DNA of 64,000 bases, from positions 310,001 to 374,000 of the forward strand of contig NZ_JBMSDT010000003.1 in assembly GCF_049445795.1 (NCBI RefSeq), read 5' to 3'. The translations under genes were made by a program, and so were the position numbers. Origin of the DNA: Larkinella sp049445795 (GTDB lineage Bacteria > Bacteroidota > Bacteroidia > Cytophagales > Spirosomataceae). Shown piece after piece: positions 35,035-42,460 of the stretch. Numbering within the stretch: the first letter of the stretch is position 1; each line of letters starts with the position of its first letter. Under the pieces are notes generated by a model, which did no database searches, was not told where the DNA came from, and saw only the letters and a list, made by a program, of their open reading frames with translations.

Positions 35035-35457
35035 TTAGTTGGCCGTGTCCATCCATTTTTTCAACAGATTGATCTCCTGAAGAATAGCCGCCCGTTTTTG
35101 AGTATCGTAGGTTGGAAAACAAAGGTTGTACAGCGTTTGAAGGCTGTCGGCGGGCCGGTGCTGCGCCTGAAGGGTTGGGTTACGGGTCGATCCGGCTATG
35201 ACATCGGTCAGGAGCCACTCCTGCCGTAATTCCAGCAACGAGTTTTGAATAACATATCCCTCTCGTGATAACTGAACTTGACGGTCAAGTTCATGCAGTA
35301 GCGTTTTCAAACGACGTAACTGCTCCTTGTATTTTCGAACCTGCCCGGTCTGAACGGCTTGCCCCGAAGGACTATACCGGTGTAGACGACTCCATAGCGA
35401 AGCAAGTCCCAGCAGGAGCAGAACGATAAGCAGGAAAGGACGCCATCGAAAGTGCAT
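35035..35457 (-). CDS. Small single-pass membrane protein, unknown function
   Basis: The 140-residue protein has one N-terminal membrane helix (FLLIVLLLLGLASLW, about 8-22) and a charged coiled-coil-like body (VRKYKEQLRRLKTLLHELDRQVQLSREG). Residues around 86-93 read IAGSTRNP, a peptide I recall as encoded by a dispersed palindromic repeat in many Bacteroidota. It is convergent with the dehydratase gene (17-bp gap). I cannot name a family. Confidence 0.6.
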   Translation of the reverse strand: MHFRWRPFLLIVLLLLGLASLWSRLHRYSPSGQAVQTGQVRKYKEQLRRLKTLLHELDRQVQLSREGYVIQNSLLELRQEWLLTDVIAGSTRNPTLQAQHRPADSLQTLYNLCFPTYDTQKRAAILQEINLLKKWMDTAN

Positions 35458-35755
35458 AAATCAGAAATTATCCGGCCGAAAAACCGATGTAAGGGCTAAT
35501 CCGGAACTCATTCCGGCTGTGTAATTCTGTAAAAATGGCCGATTCGAACCCTGTATAAAACATGCCAGGAGTAAACCGTCGAAATACCGGGGACGAAGCG
35601 TCCTATTGTGACGGTCAACCGATGGAGGAGAACCAACTCGTCCTGATGACAAATTTCCTCTTTGATAAGACTCGTTTTTGGAGCAAATTGTTGCAGTCCC
35701 GCCGACATACCGGTAAGTTTGCTTTCTCGTGAACGCATTAGCTAAGCCCTTGATT
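35458..35755. other. Gap upstream of the fatty-acid oxidation operon
   Basis: Two overlapping short minus-strand frames (63 and 76 codons) here have no recognisable domain or start context. The only element I can support is the promoter at 35691-35721. Confidence 0.45.
35691..35721 (+). promoter_or_regulatory. Candidate -33/-7 promoter of the beta-oxidation operon
   Basis: TTG at 35691-35693 and TAAGTTTG at 35714-35721 are separated by 20 bp, fitting the Bacteroidota TTTG-N19/21-TAnnTTTG layout. The start site would lie near 35727, about 29 nt before the ATG at 35756. Confidence 0.5.
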
Positions 35756-37909
35756 ATGATTGATTACAGCCTTGAGCGAAACGTCGCGGTGCTAAGTTGG
35801 AACATGAGCAGCACCCCGATGAACGTCCTGAACGACGAGTCCATCCCGGCTTTTGAAGCGGCTTTGACGAAAGCCTGCGACGATCCGGCCGTGAAGGGCA
35901 TCATTGTCACGTCGGCCAAAAACGAGTTCATTGCCGGAGCCGACCTGAAAATGATTCTTCGGAACAACGACAAAGACCCGGCCGATATGCTGAAGGTATC
36001 GGCCGAACTGAACCGGATTTTTCGGGCCATCGAAACCGCAGGAAAACCGGTCGTGGCCGCCATCAACGGTACGGCACTGGGTGGAGGCTACGAAGCTTGC
36101 CTGGGTTGTCACCACCGTGTCGCGCTCGACAATCCGAAAGCCGTGATTGGTTTGCCGGAAGTGACACTAGGGCTTTTGCCCGGTGGGGGAGGCACGCAAC
36201 GTTTGCCCCGGATGCTCGGCCTGGAAGCCGCCCTGCCGTTGCTGCTGGAAGGTCGACGGGTGAGTCCGAAACAGGCCCTGGCGCTGGGCATGATTGATGA
36301 ACTGGCGGGTTCACGCGAAGAAATGCTGGAAAAAGCATTCGCCTGGATTGAAGCAAACCCGGCTCCGCTTCAGCCCTGGGATGAGCGGGACCGGGAAACC
36401 GGTCAGATTATCGCTAAAGAAGAGTTCATCCCGCCCGGTGGAACCGTGCAAAGTCCGGCCGGAGCGCGGATTTTTAGTACAGCGACGGCGATGATCCTGG
36501 AAAAAACGCATGGCAATTACCCGGCTCCAACCGCCATTCTGTCGTGTGTGAACGAAGGCTTGCCCGTCAACATCGACCGGGGGCTGGCGATCGAAGGGCG
36601 GTATTTTGTGCAGGTCGCTACGTCGAAAGTGGCCAAAGGGTTGATTCAGACGATGTTTCTGGGGCTGAATGAAGCCAACAAAGGAATCCATCGCCCAAAA
36701 ACCGTTCCGCCCACGGAGGTCCGAAAGCTCGGCATCCTGGGCGCTGGCATGATGGGTTCAGGTATTGCCTACGCAGTCGCCGTGGCCGGAATTCCGGTTA
36801 TTTTGAAGGATCAGTCGGTTGAACTGGCCGAAAAAGGAAAAGCGTATTCGCGTAGCTTGCTGAGCAAAGCCGTCGAACGGGGGAAAACTACGCCGGAGAA
36901 AGCCGAAGCAACGCTCAATCTGATCAATCCTACTGCTGACACCGCCGAATTGTCCGGCTGCGATCTGATCATTGAAGCGGTTTTTGAAAACCGGGCGTTG
37001 AAAGCACAGGTCACGCAGGAAGCCGAACCGATGCTGGCCGAATCGGGCGTGTTTGCGTCGAATACATCGACCTTGCCCATCAGCGGCCTGGCGCAAGCAT
37101 CGGCCCAGCCCGAAAATTTCATCGGATTGCATTTTTTCTCACCAGTCGATAAAATGCAACTGGTTGAGGTAATTTGCGGCAAACAAACCTCAGAGTATGC
37201 GCTGGCCGTGGCGCTGGATTTTGTGAAAAAACTTCGCAAAACGCCGATTGTGGTCAACGATGCACGAGGCTTTTTTACCTCCCGCGTTTTTATGAATTAC
37301 ACCGCCGAAAGCATGGAATTGCTGCGGGAGGGCGTCGACCCGGTTTTGATCGAACATGCGGCCGTGCAGGTCGGAATGCCCGTTGGCCCGCTGGCTGTGA
37401 CGGATGAGGTATCGCTCGAACTGGTGTACACCATTGCGGCCCAGGCCGTTCAGGACGGCGTTTTAGACGAAAACGATACAGCTTATCAGGTGTCCCGGAC
37501 GTTTGTTGAACAGGGTCGGTTGGGCAAAAAAGCCAAAGCCGGTTTTTACGATTACCCGGAAAATGCCGCCAAATCGCTCTGGCCCGGTTTGGCAGACTTG
37601 TTTCCACTCGCTGAACAACAACCTGAAAGTGAAGAAATTAAAAAACGGCTACTCTACCGCCAGGCGCTCGAAACGGTGCGGTGTTTTGAAGAGGGTGTAA
37701 TCCAAACGCAGCTCGACGCCGACATCGGCTCGATTCTGGCCTGGGGCTTTCCGACCTACACCGGTGGGGCTCTGTCGTTTGTGGATTACGTCGGAATCAC
37801 GAACTTCGTGTCGGAAGCTGACCGGCTGGCCGATGCGTACGGCAAACGGTTTCGTCCGACGCAACGGCTGCGCGAAATGGCCGAACGCGGAGAAACCCGA
37901 TTTCAATAA
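35756..37909 (+). CDS. fadJ: Fatty-acid oxidation multienzyme: enoyl-CoA hydratase / 3-hydroxyacyl-CoA dehydrogenase
   Basis: The ATG at 35756 (MIDYSLERNVAVLSW) gives 717 residues; a GTG 27 bp upstream is an alternative. Residues about 1-200 are a crotonase domain (IVTSAKNEFIAGADLKMI, INGTALGGGYEACLGCHHRVAL, LPEVTLGLLPGGGGTQRLPR with both catalytic glutamates). Next is the NAD-binding dehydrogenase domain (LGILGAGMMGSGIAYAVAVAG, FASNTSTLPISGLA, GLHFFSPVDKMQLVEVI) and a duplicated C-terminal domain. It catalyses two consecutive beta-oxidation steps. FadB and FadJ cannot be told apart from sequence alone; no thiolase gene follows. Confidence 0.92.
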   Translation: MIDYSLERNVAVLSWNMSSTPMNVLNDESIPAFEAALTKACDDPAVKGIIVTSAKNEFIAGADLKMILRNNDKDPADMLKVSAELNRIFRAIETAGKPVVAAINGTALGGGYEACLGCHHRVALDNPKAVIGLPEVTLGLLPGGGGTQRLPRMLGLEAALPLLLEGRRVSPKQALALGMIDELAGSREEMLEKAFAWIEANPAPLQPWDERDRETGQIIAKEEFIPPGGTVQSPAGARIFSTATAMILEKTHGNYPAPTAILSCVNEGLPVNIDRGLAIEGRYFVQVATSKVAKGLIQTMFLGLNEANKGIHRPKTVPPTEVRKLGILGAGMMGSGIAYAVAVAGIPVILKDQSVELAEKGKAYSRSLLSKAVERGKTTPEKAEATLNLINPTADTAELSGCDLIIEAVFENRALKAQVTQEAEPMLAESGVFASNTSTLPISGLAQASAQPENFIGLHFFSPVDKMQLVEVICGKQTSEYALAVALDFVKKLRKTPIVVNDARGFFTSRVFMNYTAESMELLREGVDPVLIEHAAVQVGMPVGPLAVTDEVSLELVYTIAAQAVQDGVLDENDTAYQVSRTFVEQGRLGKKAKAGFYDYPENAAKSLWPGLADLFPLAEQQPESEEIKKRLLYRQALETVRCFEEGVIQTQLDADIGSILAWGFPTYTGGALSFVDYVGITNFVSEADRLADAYGKRFRPTQRLREMAERGETRFQ

Positions 37910-37939
37910 ATTTTATCACCAATCGTTTCATCAACGCGA

Positions 37940-39436
37940 ATGTTCAGATTATCTCTTTTTGCAGGAATTACCTTGCTGGCGGTTACCACGGCGGTGGCCC
38001 AACCGGTTTCCAAATTGCCCGAATCAAAACTTAGCCGTGCTGAGGTGGAAGCGCAACTGCGGTTTCTGGCCGCTGACGAATTACAGGGTCGTCGCACGGG
38101 CGAACCAGGCAACTGGGTGGCTGCGCGTTACATCGCCGAACAATTCCGGGCGCTGGGCCTGAAACCGGCGGCCGGACAAACCGATTATTTTCAGCGGATA
38201 CCGTTCCTTCAGGCAAAACCGGCTACCTATGGCAGTCTGCGGCTTGGGTCCGATTCGCTGCAACTGGGTAGTCAATTTGTGGTGATTAGCGGAAAACCGA
38301 CCGATCTGAAAACCGAAACCGTGTATGCGGGCTACGGCCTGACCGACGGAGCCGATGGCTACAACGGGCGCGACGTGCGGGGGAAAGTGGTGGTGGCGCA
38401 GGTCGGTTCGCCGGAAGCCACGACCAACCGGGCCTTGCTGACGGCTTCGGAACAAAAGCGAAAACTGGCGGCTGATAAAGGGGCTGTTGGCTTGATCGAA
38501 CTCTACACGAGCGGAACCTATCCCTGGCCGATCGTGACCCGGGCGTTTCAGGGCGAACAACTCGCGTTGGCGTCGTCGACTGAACTGCCGACCTTACTGC
38601 ACCTTTGGGTCGATAATGGCAAAAACCAATTGGCGACCTTGAAAGAGAGCAGCCAGCCGGTCAGCATTCGGACCTCGGGCCGGGTGCAGCGGATTGTCGA
38701 AGCCGCCAACGTGGTGGGCGTGATTGAAGGAACTGATCCGAAGCTGAAAAATGAGTACGTGCTGCTCTCGGCCCACTTCGACCATGTGGGTGTCGGCAAG
38801 CAAGGCGGTCAGCTGTACACCGCGTCGGATAGCATCTTCAACGGTGCACGCGACAATGCCTTCGGAACGGTGGCGCTGCTGGCGTCGGCCAAGGCGTTGC
38901 AAGCCCAGCGGCCGAAGCGGTCGATTTTGGTGGTAGCGCTGACCGGCGAAGAAATTGGTCTGTTGGGAAGTCGCTATTATGCCGAACACCCGCTGATTCC
39001 GCTGAATCAGACGGTTTTTAACCTCAACAGCGACGGGGCGGGTTACAACGACACCACGCTGGTGTCGGTCATCGGCTTGAACCGAACGGGTGCGAAAGCC
39101 GAAATCGAAGCGGCCAGCAAGGCGTTCGGCCTGAGCGTTTTTGCCGACCCGGCTCCGGAGCAGAACCTGTTCGACCGGTCGGACAACGTCAACTTTGCGG
39201 CCAAAGGCGTTCCGGCTCCTACGTTTTCCGCCGGTTTCAAAACGTTTGATGCCGATTTGTTCAAGTATTATCACCAGGCCGCCGACAACCCGGATACGAT
39301 TAATTTCGGGTATTTGCTGAAATTCTGCCAGGCGTTTTCGTACGCGGCCCGGTTGATTGCCGACAAACAAAACCGCCCGCAGTGGGTTGCGGGCGATAAA
39401 TACGAAGCAGCCGCCAAAGCGCTCTATGCAAAATAG
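37940..39436 (+). CDS. Exported M28-family metallopeptidase with PA-like insert
   Basis: The 498-residue protein has a signal peptide (LSLFAGITLLAVTTAVAQ), a PA-like segment (ETVYAGYGLTDG, VRGKVVVAQVG) and an M28 catalytic domain. Zinc ligands expected for the family are visible: SAHFDH (about residue 276-281), NGARDNAFG, TGEEIGLLGSRYY, LNSDGAGY and YYHQAADN. It is likely a periplasmic or secreted aminopeptidase. It follows the fadJ-like gene by 30 bp. The stop TAG runs straight into a GTACCC element. Confidence 0.9.
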   Translation: MFRLSLFAGITLLAVTTAVAQPVSKLPESKLSRAEVEAQLRFLAADELQGRRTGEPGNWVAARYIAEQFRALGLKPAAGQTDYFQRIPFLQAKPATYGSLRLGSDSLQLGSQFVVISGKPTDLKTETVYAGYGLTDGADGYNGRDVRGKVVVAQVGSPEATTNRALLTASEQKRKLAADKGAVGLIELYTSGTYPWPIVTRAFQGEQLALASSTELPTLLHLWVDNGKNQLATLKESSQPVSIRTSGRVQRIVEAANVVGVIEGTDPKLKNEYVLLSAHFDHVGVGKQGGQLYTASDSIFNGARDNAFGTVALLASAKALQAQRPKRSILVVALTGEEIGLLGSRYYAEHPLIPLNQTVFNLNSDGAGYNDTTLVSVIGLNRTGAKAEIEAASKAFGLSVFADPAPEQNLFDRSDNVNFAAKGVPAPTFSAGFKTFDADLFKYYHQAADNPDTINFGYLLKFCQAFSYAARLIADKQNRPQWVAGDKYEAAAKALYAK

Positions 39437-39448
39437 TACCCCGAGCGA

Positions 39449-39553
39449 AAATGTACCCCGGACCGCCGGGTCCGGGGAGTTTTTCTAATCTGGCGTGGGT
39501 ACCAACTGAGGGATTGCACAGGCTGACCGGACCCGGCGGTCCGGGGTACATTT
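39449..39553. repeat. Paired 27-bp inverted palindromes at a convergent junction
   Basis: 39449-39475 (AAATGTACCCCGG then ACCGCCGGGTCCGG) recurs as an exact reverse complement at 39527-39553. Each arm contains the internal palindrome CCGGACC-GCC-GGGTCCGG. A third GTACCCCG begins at 39436 on the last base of the M28 stop codon. The right arm overlaps the TAA of the minus-strand barrel gene (39552-39554). Layout matches the element at 21221-21320 although the core sequence differs. Confidence 0.85.
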
Positions 39554-40190
39554 AATACCGTCGGCCGACGCCGAAGCTGTAGCCGAGCGTGAAGGAGAAC
39601 GTCGAGTTGCCGAGCCAGGGCGATGAATTGACGCGCACGTTGGTCAGGCCGAGCGTGTAGCGCGCATCGATCAGGAAACGCTGGGTGTTTTTCACTTTGA
39701 AGTTAGCCTGAAAACCGCCCGTAGCGCCCAGATCAACGGGTTCAAACTCGTCATCTGTGTTCGAATCCGGGAATTCCCGGCCCTGATAAATGGACTCGGT
39801 GCGTTTGGAGTTTAATAAAATGCCCAATGATGGGCCAATGAAGAAATTCGGCCGGAAATTACCGCTCAGATTCAGGTAATAACGGGCAACGACCGGAATT
39901 TCAAGGTAATTGAGGTGCTGGATGTGGCTGCTTCGGTCGGCTGCATTATCGTATTTGCCGCCCCGCTGCGAATACAGCACATCGGCGGAAATGCCAAAAT
40001 GGTTGATCGCACTGTAGCTAACAAAGGCACCGGCCACCAGGCCAGCCTTCGCGTTGTAATAACTACTCTTTCCGTACAAACTTGAAACATTGACGCCCAA
40101 ACGCGGCCCCGCGCTCCAGCGTTGTTGTGCGAAAAGGGCTGAAGAACTGGTCAGAAAAAGCAGCAGACCGAAGATAAGAACTCTTTTCAT
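39552..40190 (-). CDS. PorT-like outer-membrane beta-barrel protein
   Basis: The ATG at 40190 (MKRVLIFGLLLFLTSSSALFAQ) gives 212 residues with a clear signal peptide. The mature sequence (AGPRLGVNVSSLYGKSSYYNAKAG, FGISADVLYSQRGG, YLEIPVVARYYLNLSGNFRPNFFIGPSLGILLN, FLIDARYTLGLTNV, FSFTLGYSFGVGRRY) has the PorT/outer-membrane-barrel pattern with an aromatic C-terminus. Function unknown; proteins of this group are abundant in Bacteroidota. Confidence 0.83.
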   Translation of the reverse strand: MKRVLIFGLLLFLTSSSALFAQQRWSAGPRLGVNVSSLYGKSSYYNAKAGLVAGAFVSYSAINHFGISADVLYSQRGGKYDNAADRSSHIQHLNYLEIPVVARYYLNLSGNFRPNFFIGPSLGILLNSKRTESIYQGREFPDSNTDDEFEPVDLGATGGFQANFKVKNTQRFLIDARYTLGLTNVRVNSSPWLGNSTFSFTLGYSFGVGRRY

Positions 40191-40523
40191 TGTGCAATTT
40201 AGTTGAGTCATCGTTGGGATGTGGGTTTGATTTGCATTCATAACAACTGTTCCGTTTACGAAATGTTTCAACAGACGTTAAAGGGCGCAAAGATAATGGT
40301 TTCGCCCAACCTGTGAAGCCCAAATTGGGTTCGTCGGGAAAAAAGCAGGAAATCCTATTAGTAGCATTCAGCCGGTTTTTGGCTAAGAGTAGGTTCTGAA
40401 AGTACAATTTTCGAACAAAAACCAATCGAACGGAAGCCATAAACGTTTCCGGTTTTCCGGCGCTGTGCTTTCAAACGACAGCGTGCATCGGTCAAGGCTT
40501 TCTTTTCAGGAAAGACGAGTGCG

Positions 40524-41762
40524 TCAAAACACAATGTCCTGTTCCACAACCTGGGCAAACGGTTTTCCGTGACGGTGGATGGGTTGCCAGCGGGGGCCTT
40601 CCCGGAGCAACCGAACGGCTTCTTCGTCATAGCCGTAACCCAGCGACTTTACCACCTTGAATTGGCTCAGTGCTCCGTCGGTATTGACCAGAAACCGTAC
40701 ACGCACGGTGCCCGAAATGCCTTTCCCTTGTGCTTGGGGCGGTGTCCGGCGGTTTTGAGCCAGGTAGGTCAGAAAGTTTGCGGGGGCCAGCGCATGGGGG
40801 CGGTTGTCCGGTTTTGTCCGGGCTACACTACCTGTCAGCTCTCGTTTCGCCTGGGCCCCATAGCCCACCACGACCACCTCAGCCAGCCCTTTGACATCCG
40901 GAGCCAGTCGAATTGAATCAAGCGATTGTTGGCCAGGCTGAATTTCGGTTTTGAGGTAACCAACGGAACTAAGCTGAAGAACGTCATTTTTCGAAACCTC
41001 CGGCAACTGAAACCGCCCGAGCGAATCAGTCGTCGTACCGCGCGGGGTGTTTTTAAGCACAACCGAAACACCGGCCAGCGGCTCGTTATTTTCACCCACC
41101 ACCCGACCGCTGAGGGTCCGCCCGTTTAACTTAGCTGCCGGGGCAGCCGCCAGAGCTTGTTCATAGACGCGTTTAGGCCGGGGTGTTGCCGGCTCCGATA
41201 CAACAAAAAGCTCTTCTCCTTGCGGAGCATTGGCGACCCGCTCGCTTTTCGACAGAACTAAACTATCCGGCGGTGCCGTCTTTTTCCGAGCCGCGAGCGG
41301 TTCGCCGGGCGTCGTTGGTACTTCCACTGGACGGGCTGGAGAGGATAGTTCGACAGGCGGGGCGGGTTTTTCAGGAGGTTTTTGGGCGTCAGACGATTGA
41401 ACAGGGCGTTGCATCGCCTGCTCAGTGGGCGGTTTTTGGGGTAACCAGACCAACCAGCCGATCCCGAGAGCCAGTACCACCGTGGCCGCCGTAGCAACCG
41501 GGAGCCAGAACGGCCACCGGCGGTTTTTTGATTCACCCTGAATCCGCGTTTGCAAGCGACCCCGCAGCTCGGTCGAAACTTGTTTTAGTGGAAGCCCTTG
41601 CTGCTCAATGGCTTCCAGGCCCTCCAGCGCGTCGGCATACAGCGGGTTTTCCAGCAACAGCCGTTCGACCCGATGTTGTTCCGGGGCCGAAAGCAAACCG
41701 GCCCGGTACCGTTGCAGGTCATCGGCGGTCAGGAAGTCTTTCGGTGGGTTCGGGTCATTCAT
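40524..41762 (-). CDS. Membrane protein fusing anti-sigma-like tail, SusC-type N-module and TonB C-terminal domain
   Basis: The 412-residue protein begins with an acidic helical cytoplasmic region (1-85, LTADDLQRYRAGLLSAPEQHRVERLL, resembling anti-sigma zinc-finger-free tails), one membrane helix (88-107) and a Pro-rich linker. A carboxypeptidase-D-like domain (216-288), the segment EVVVVGYGAQAKRELTG (295-311) and a TonB C-terminal domain (about 347-412, RVRFLVNTDGALSQFKVV) follow. Its ATG overlaps the TGA of the ECF sigma gene (ATGA), so it is the probable cognate anti-sigma or signalling partner. The fusion of a SusC-like N-module to a TonB tail is unusual. Confidence 0.8.
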   Translation of the reverse strand: MNDPNPPKDFLTADDLQRYRAGLLSAPEQHRVERLLLENPLYADALEGLEAIEQQGLPLKQVSTELRGRLQTRIQGESKNRRWPFWLPVATAATVVLALGIGWLVWLPQKPPTEQAMQRPVQSSDAQKPPEKPAPPVELSSPARPVEVPTTPGEPLAARKKTAPPDSLVLSKSERVANAPQGEELFVVSEPATPRPKRVYEQALAAAPAAKLNGRTLSGRVVGENNEPLAGVSVVLKNTPRGTTTDSLGRFQLPEVSKNDVLQLSSVGYLKTEIQPGQQSLDSIRLAPDVKGLAEVVVVGYGAQAKRELTGSVARTKPDNRPHALAPANFLTYLAQNRRTPPQAQGKGISGTVRVRFLVNTDGALSQFKVVKSLGYGYDEEAVRLLREGPRWQPIHRHGKPFAQVVEQDIVF

Positions 41763-42349
41763 GGTGTCGCTTCAGGGTTTCGTTTTTCCAGGCAGATTTT
41801 CAGGTTACGGCGACCGTTTTGCAACTGACTTTTCACCTGTTTCAGGTCCGAACCGGTCAGTTCGGCAATTTCGGCGTAGGTCTTCTGGTTGAGGTAAAAC
41901 AGCGAAATGCTGGTACGCTGTTCGTCGGACAAGGTTTTCAGGCAGTCGTCCAGGTGAGAAAGTCGGTTTTCCAGTTCAAAACCGTCGGTTTCGGGCCAGG
42001 CCGTCGCGGGCAGGTCGATGGCGTCCGGTTCTTCGCCGAGGTTGCCCGCCAGTCGTTTCCGGTGCCGGAGCTGCATCAGGCAGTAGTTCCGGGCGGTCGA
42101 ATGCAGCCAACTCTTAAAATTCTGAATCTCATAGCGTTGCAAATCGGTAATCAACTGTTCGAACAACTGCATCACGGCATCCTTGCTTTCGTCCTCATCG
42201 CGCAGGTAGCGGTAACAAACCGCATACACCAACTCCATATACCGCTCGTACAACGCCCCGAGAACCTCCAGGTCGCCCGTGGCCTGGTAGGTCGACACGT
42301 AGTCGGCATCGGTAACGGGTTTCGGGGTTCGGAATCGCTTCAAAAACAT
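41759..42349 (-). CDS. ECF RNA polymerase sigma factor
   Basis: The 196-residue protein has sigma region 2 (ALYERYMELVYAVCYRYLRDEDESKDAVMQLFEQ, with FKSWLHSTARNYCLMQLRHRKR) and region 4 (LSDEQRTSISLFYLNQKTYAEIAELTGSDLKQVKSQLQNGRRNL). It is coupled by a 4-nt stop/start overlap to the TonB-tailed membrane protein and is divergent (111 bp) from the VWA gene, a likely member of its regulon. Confidence 0.93.
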   Translation of the reverse strand: MFLKRFRTPKPVTDADYVSTYQATGDLEVLGALYERYMELVYAVCYRYLRDEDESKDAVMQLFEQLITDLQRYEIQNFKSWLHSTARNYCLMQLRHRKRLAGNLGEEPDAIDLPATAWPETDGFELENRLSHLDDCLKTLSDEQRTSISLFYLNQKTYAEIAELTGSDLKQVKSQLQNGRRNLKICLEKRNPEATP

Positions 42350-42460
42350 ACGAGGAGCGCGGTTGCCGGATGAACTTACAAAAAATGTTTCGGTACCGTA
42401 TGGAATTCAACCCGGCGCTGCATCCAATGGAGAAAAAAGCTCCACCAATTCCATACGATC

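Noticed and set aside
35461..35738. Two overlapping minus-strand frames (63 and 76 codons)
   Set aside because: No signal peptide, domain or start context; they overlap the promoter of the fadJ-like gene.
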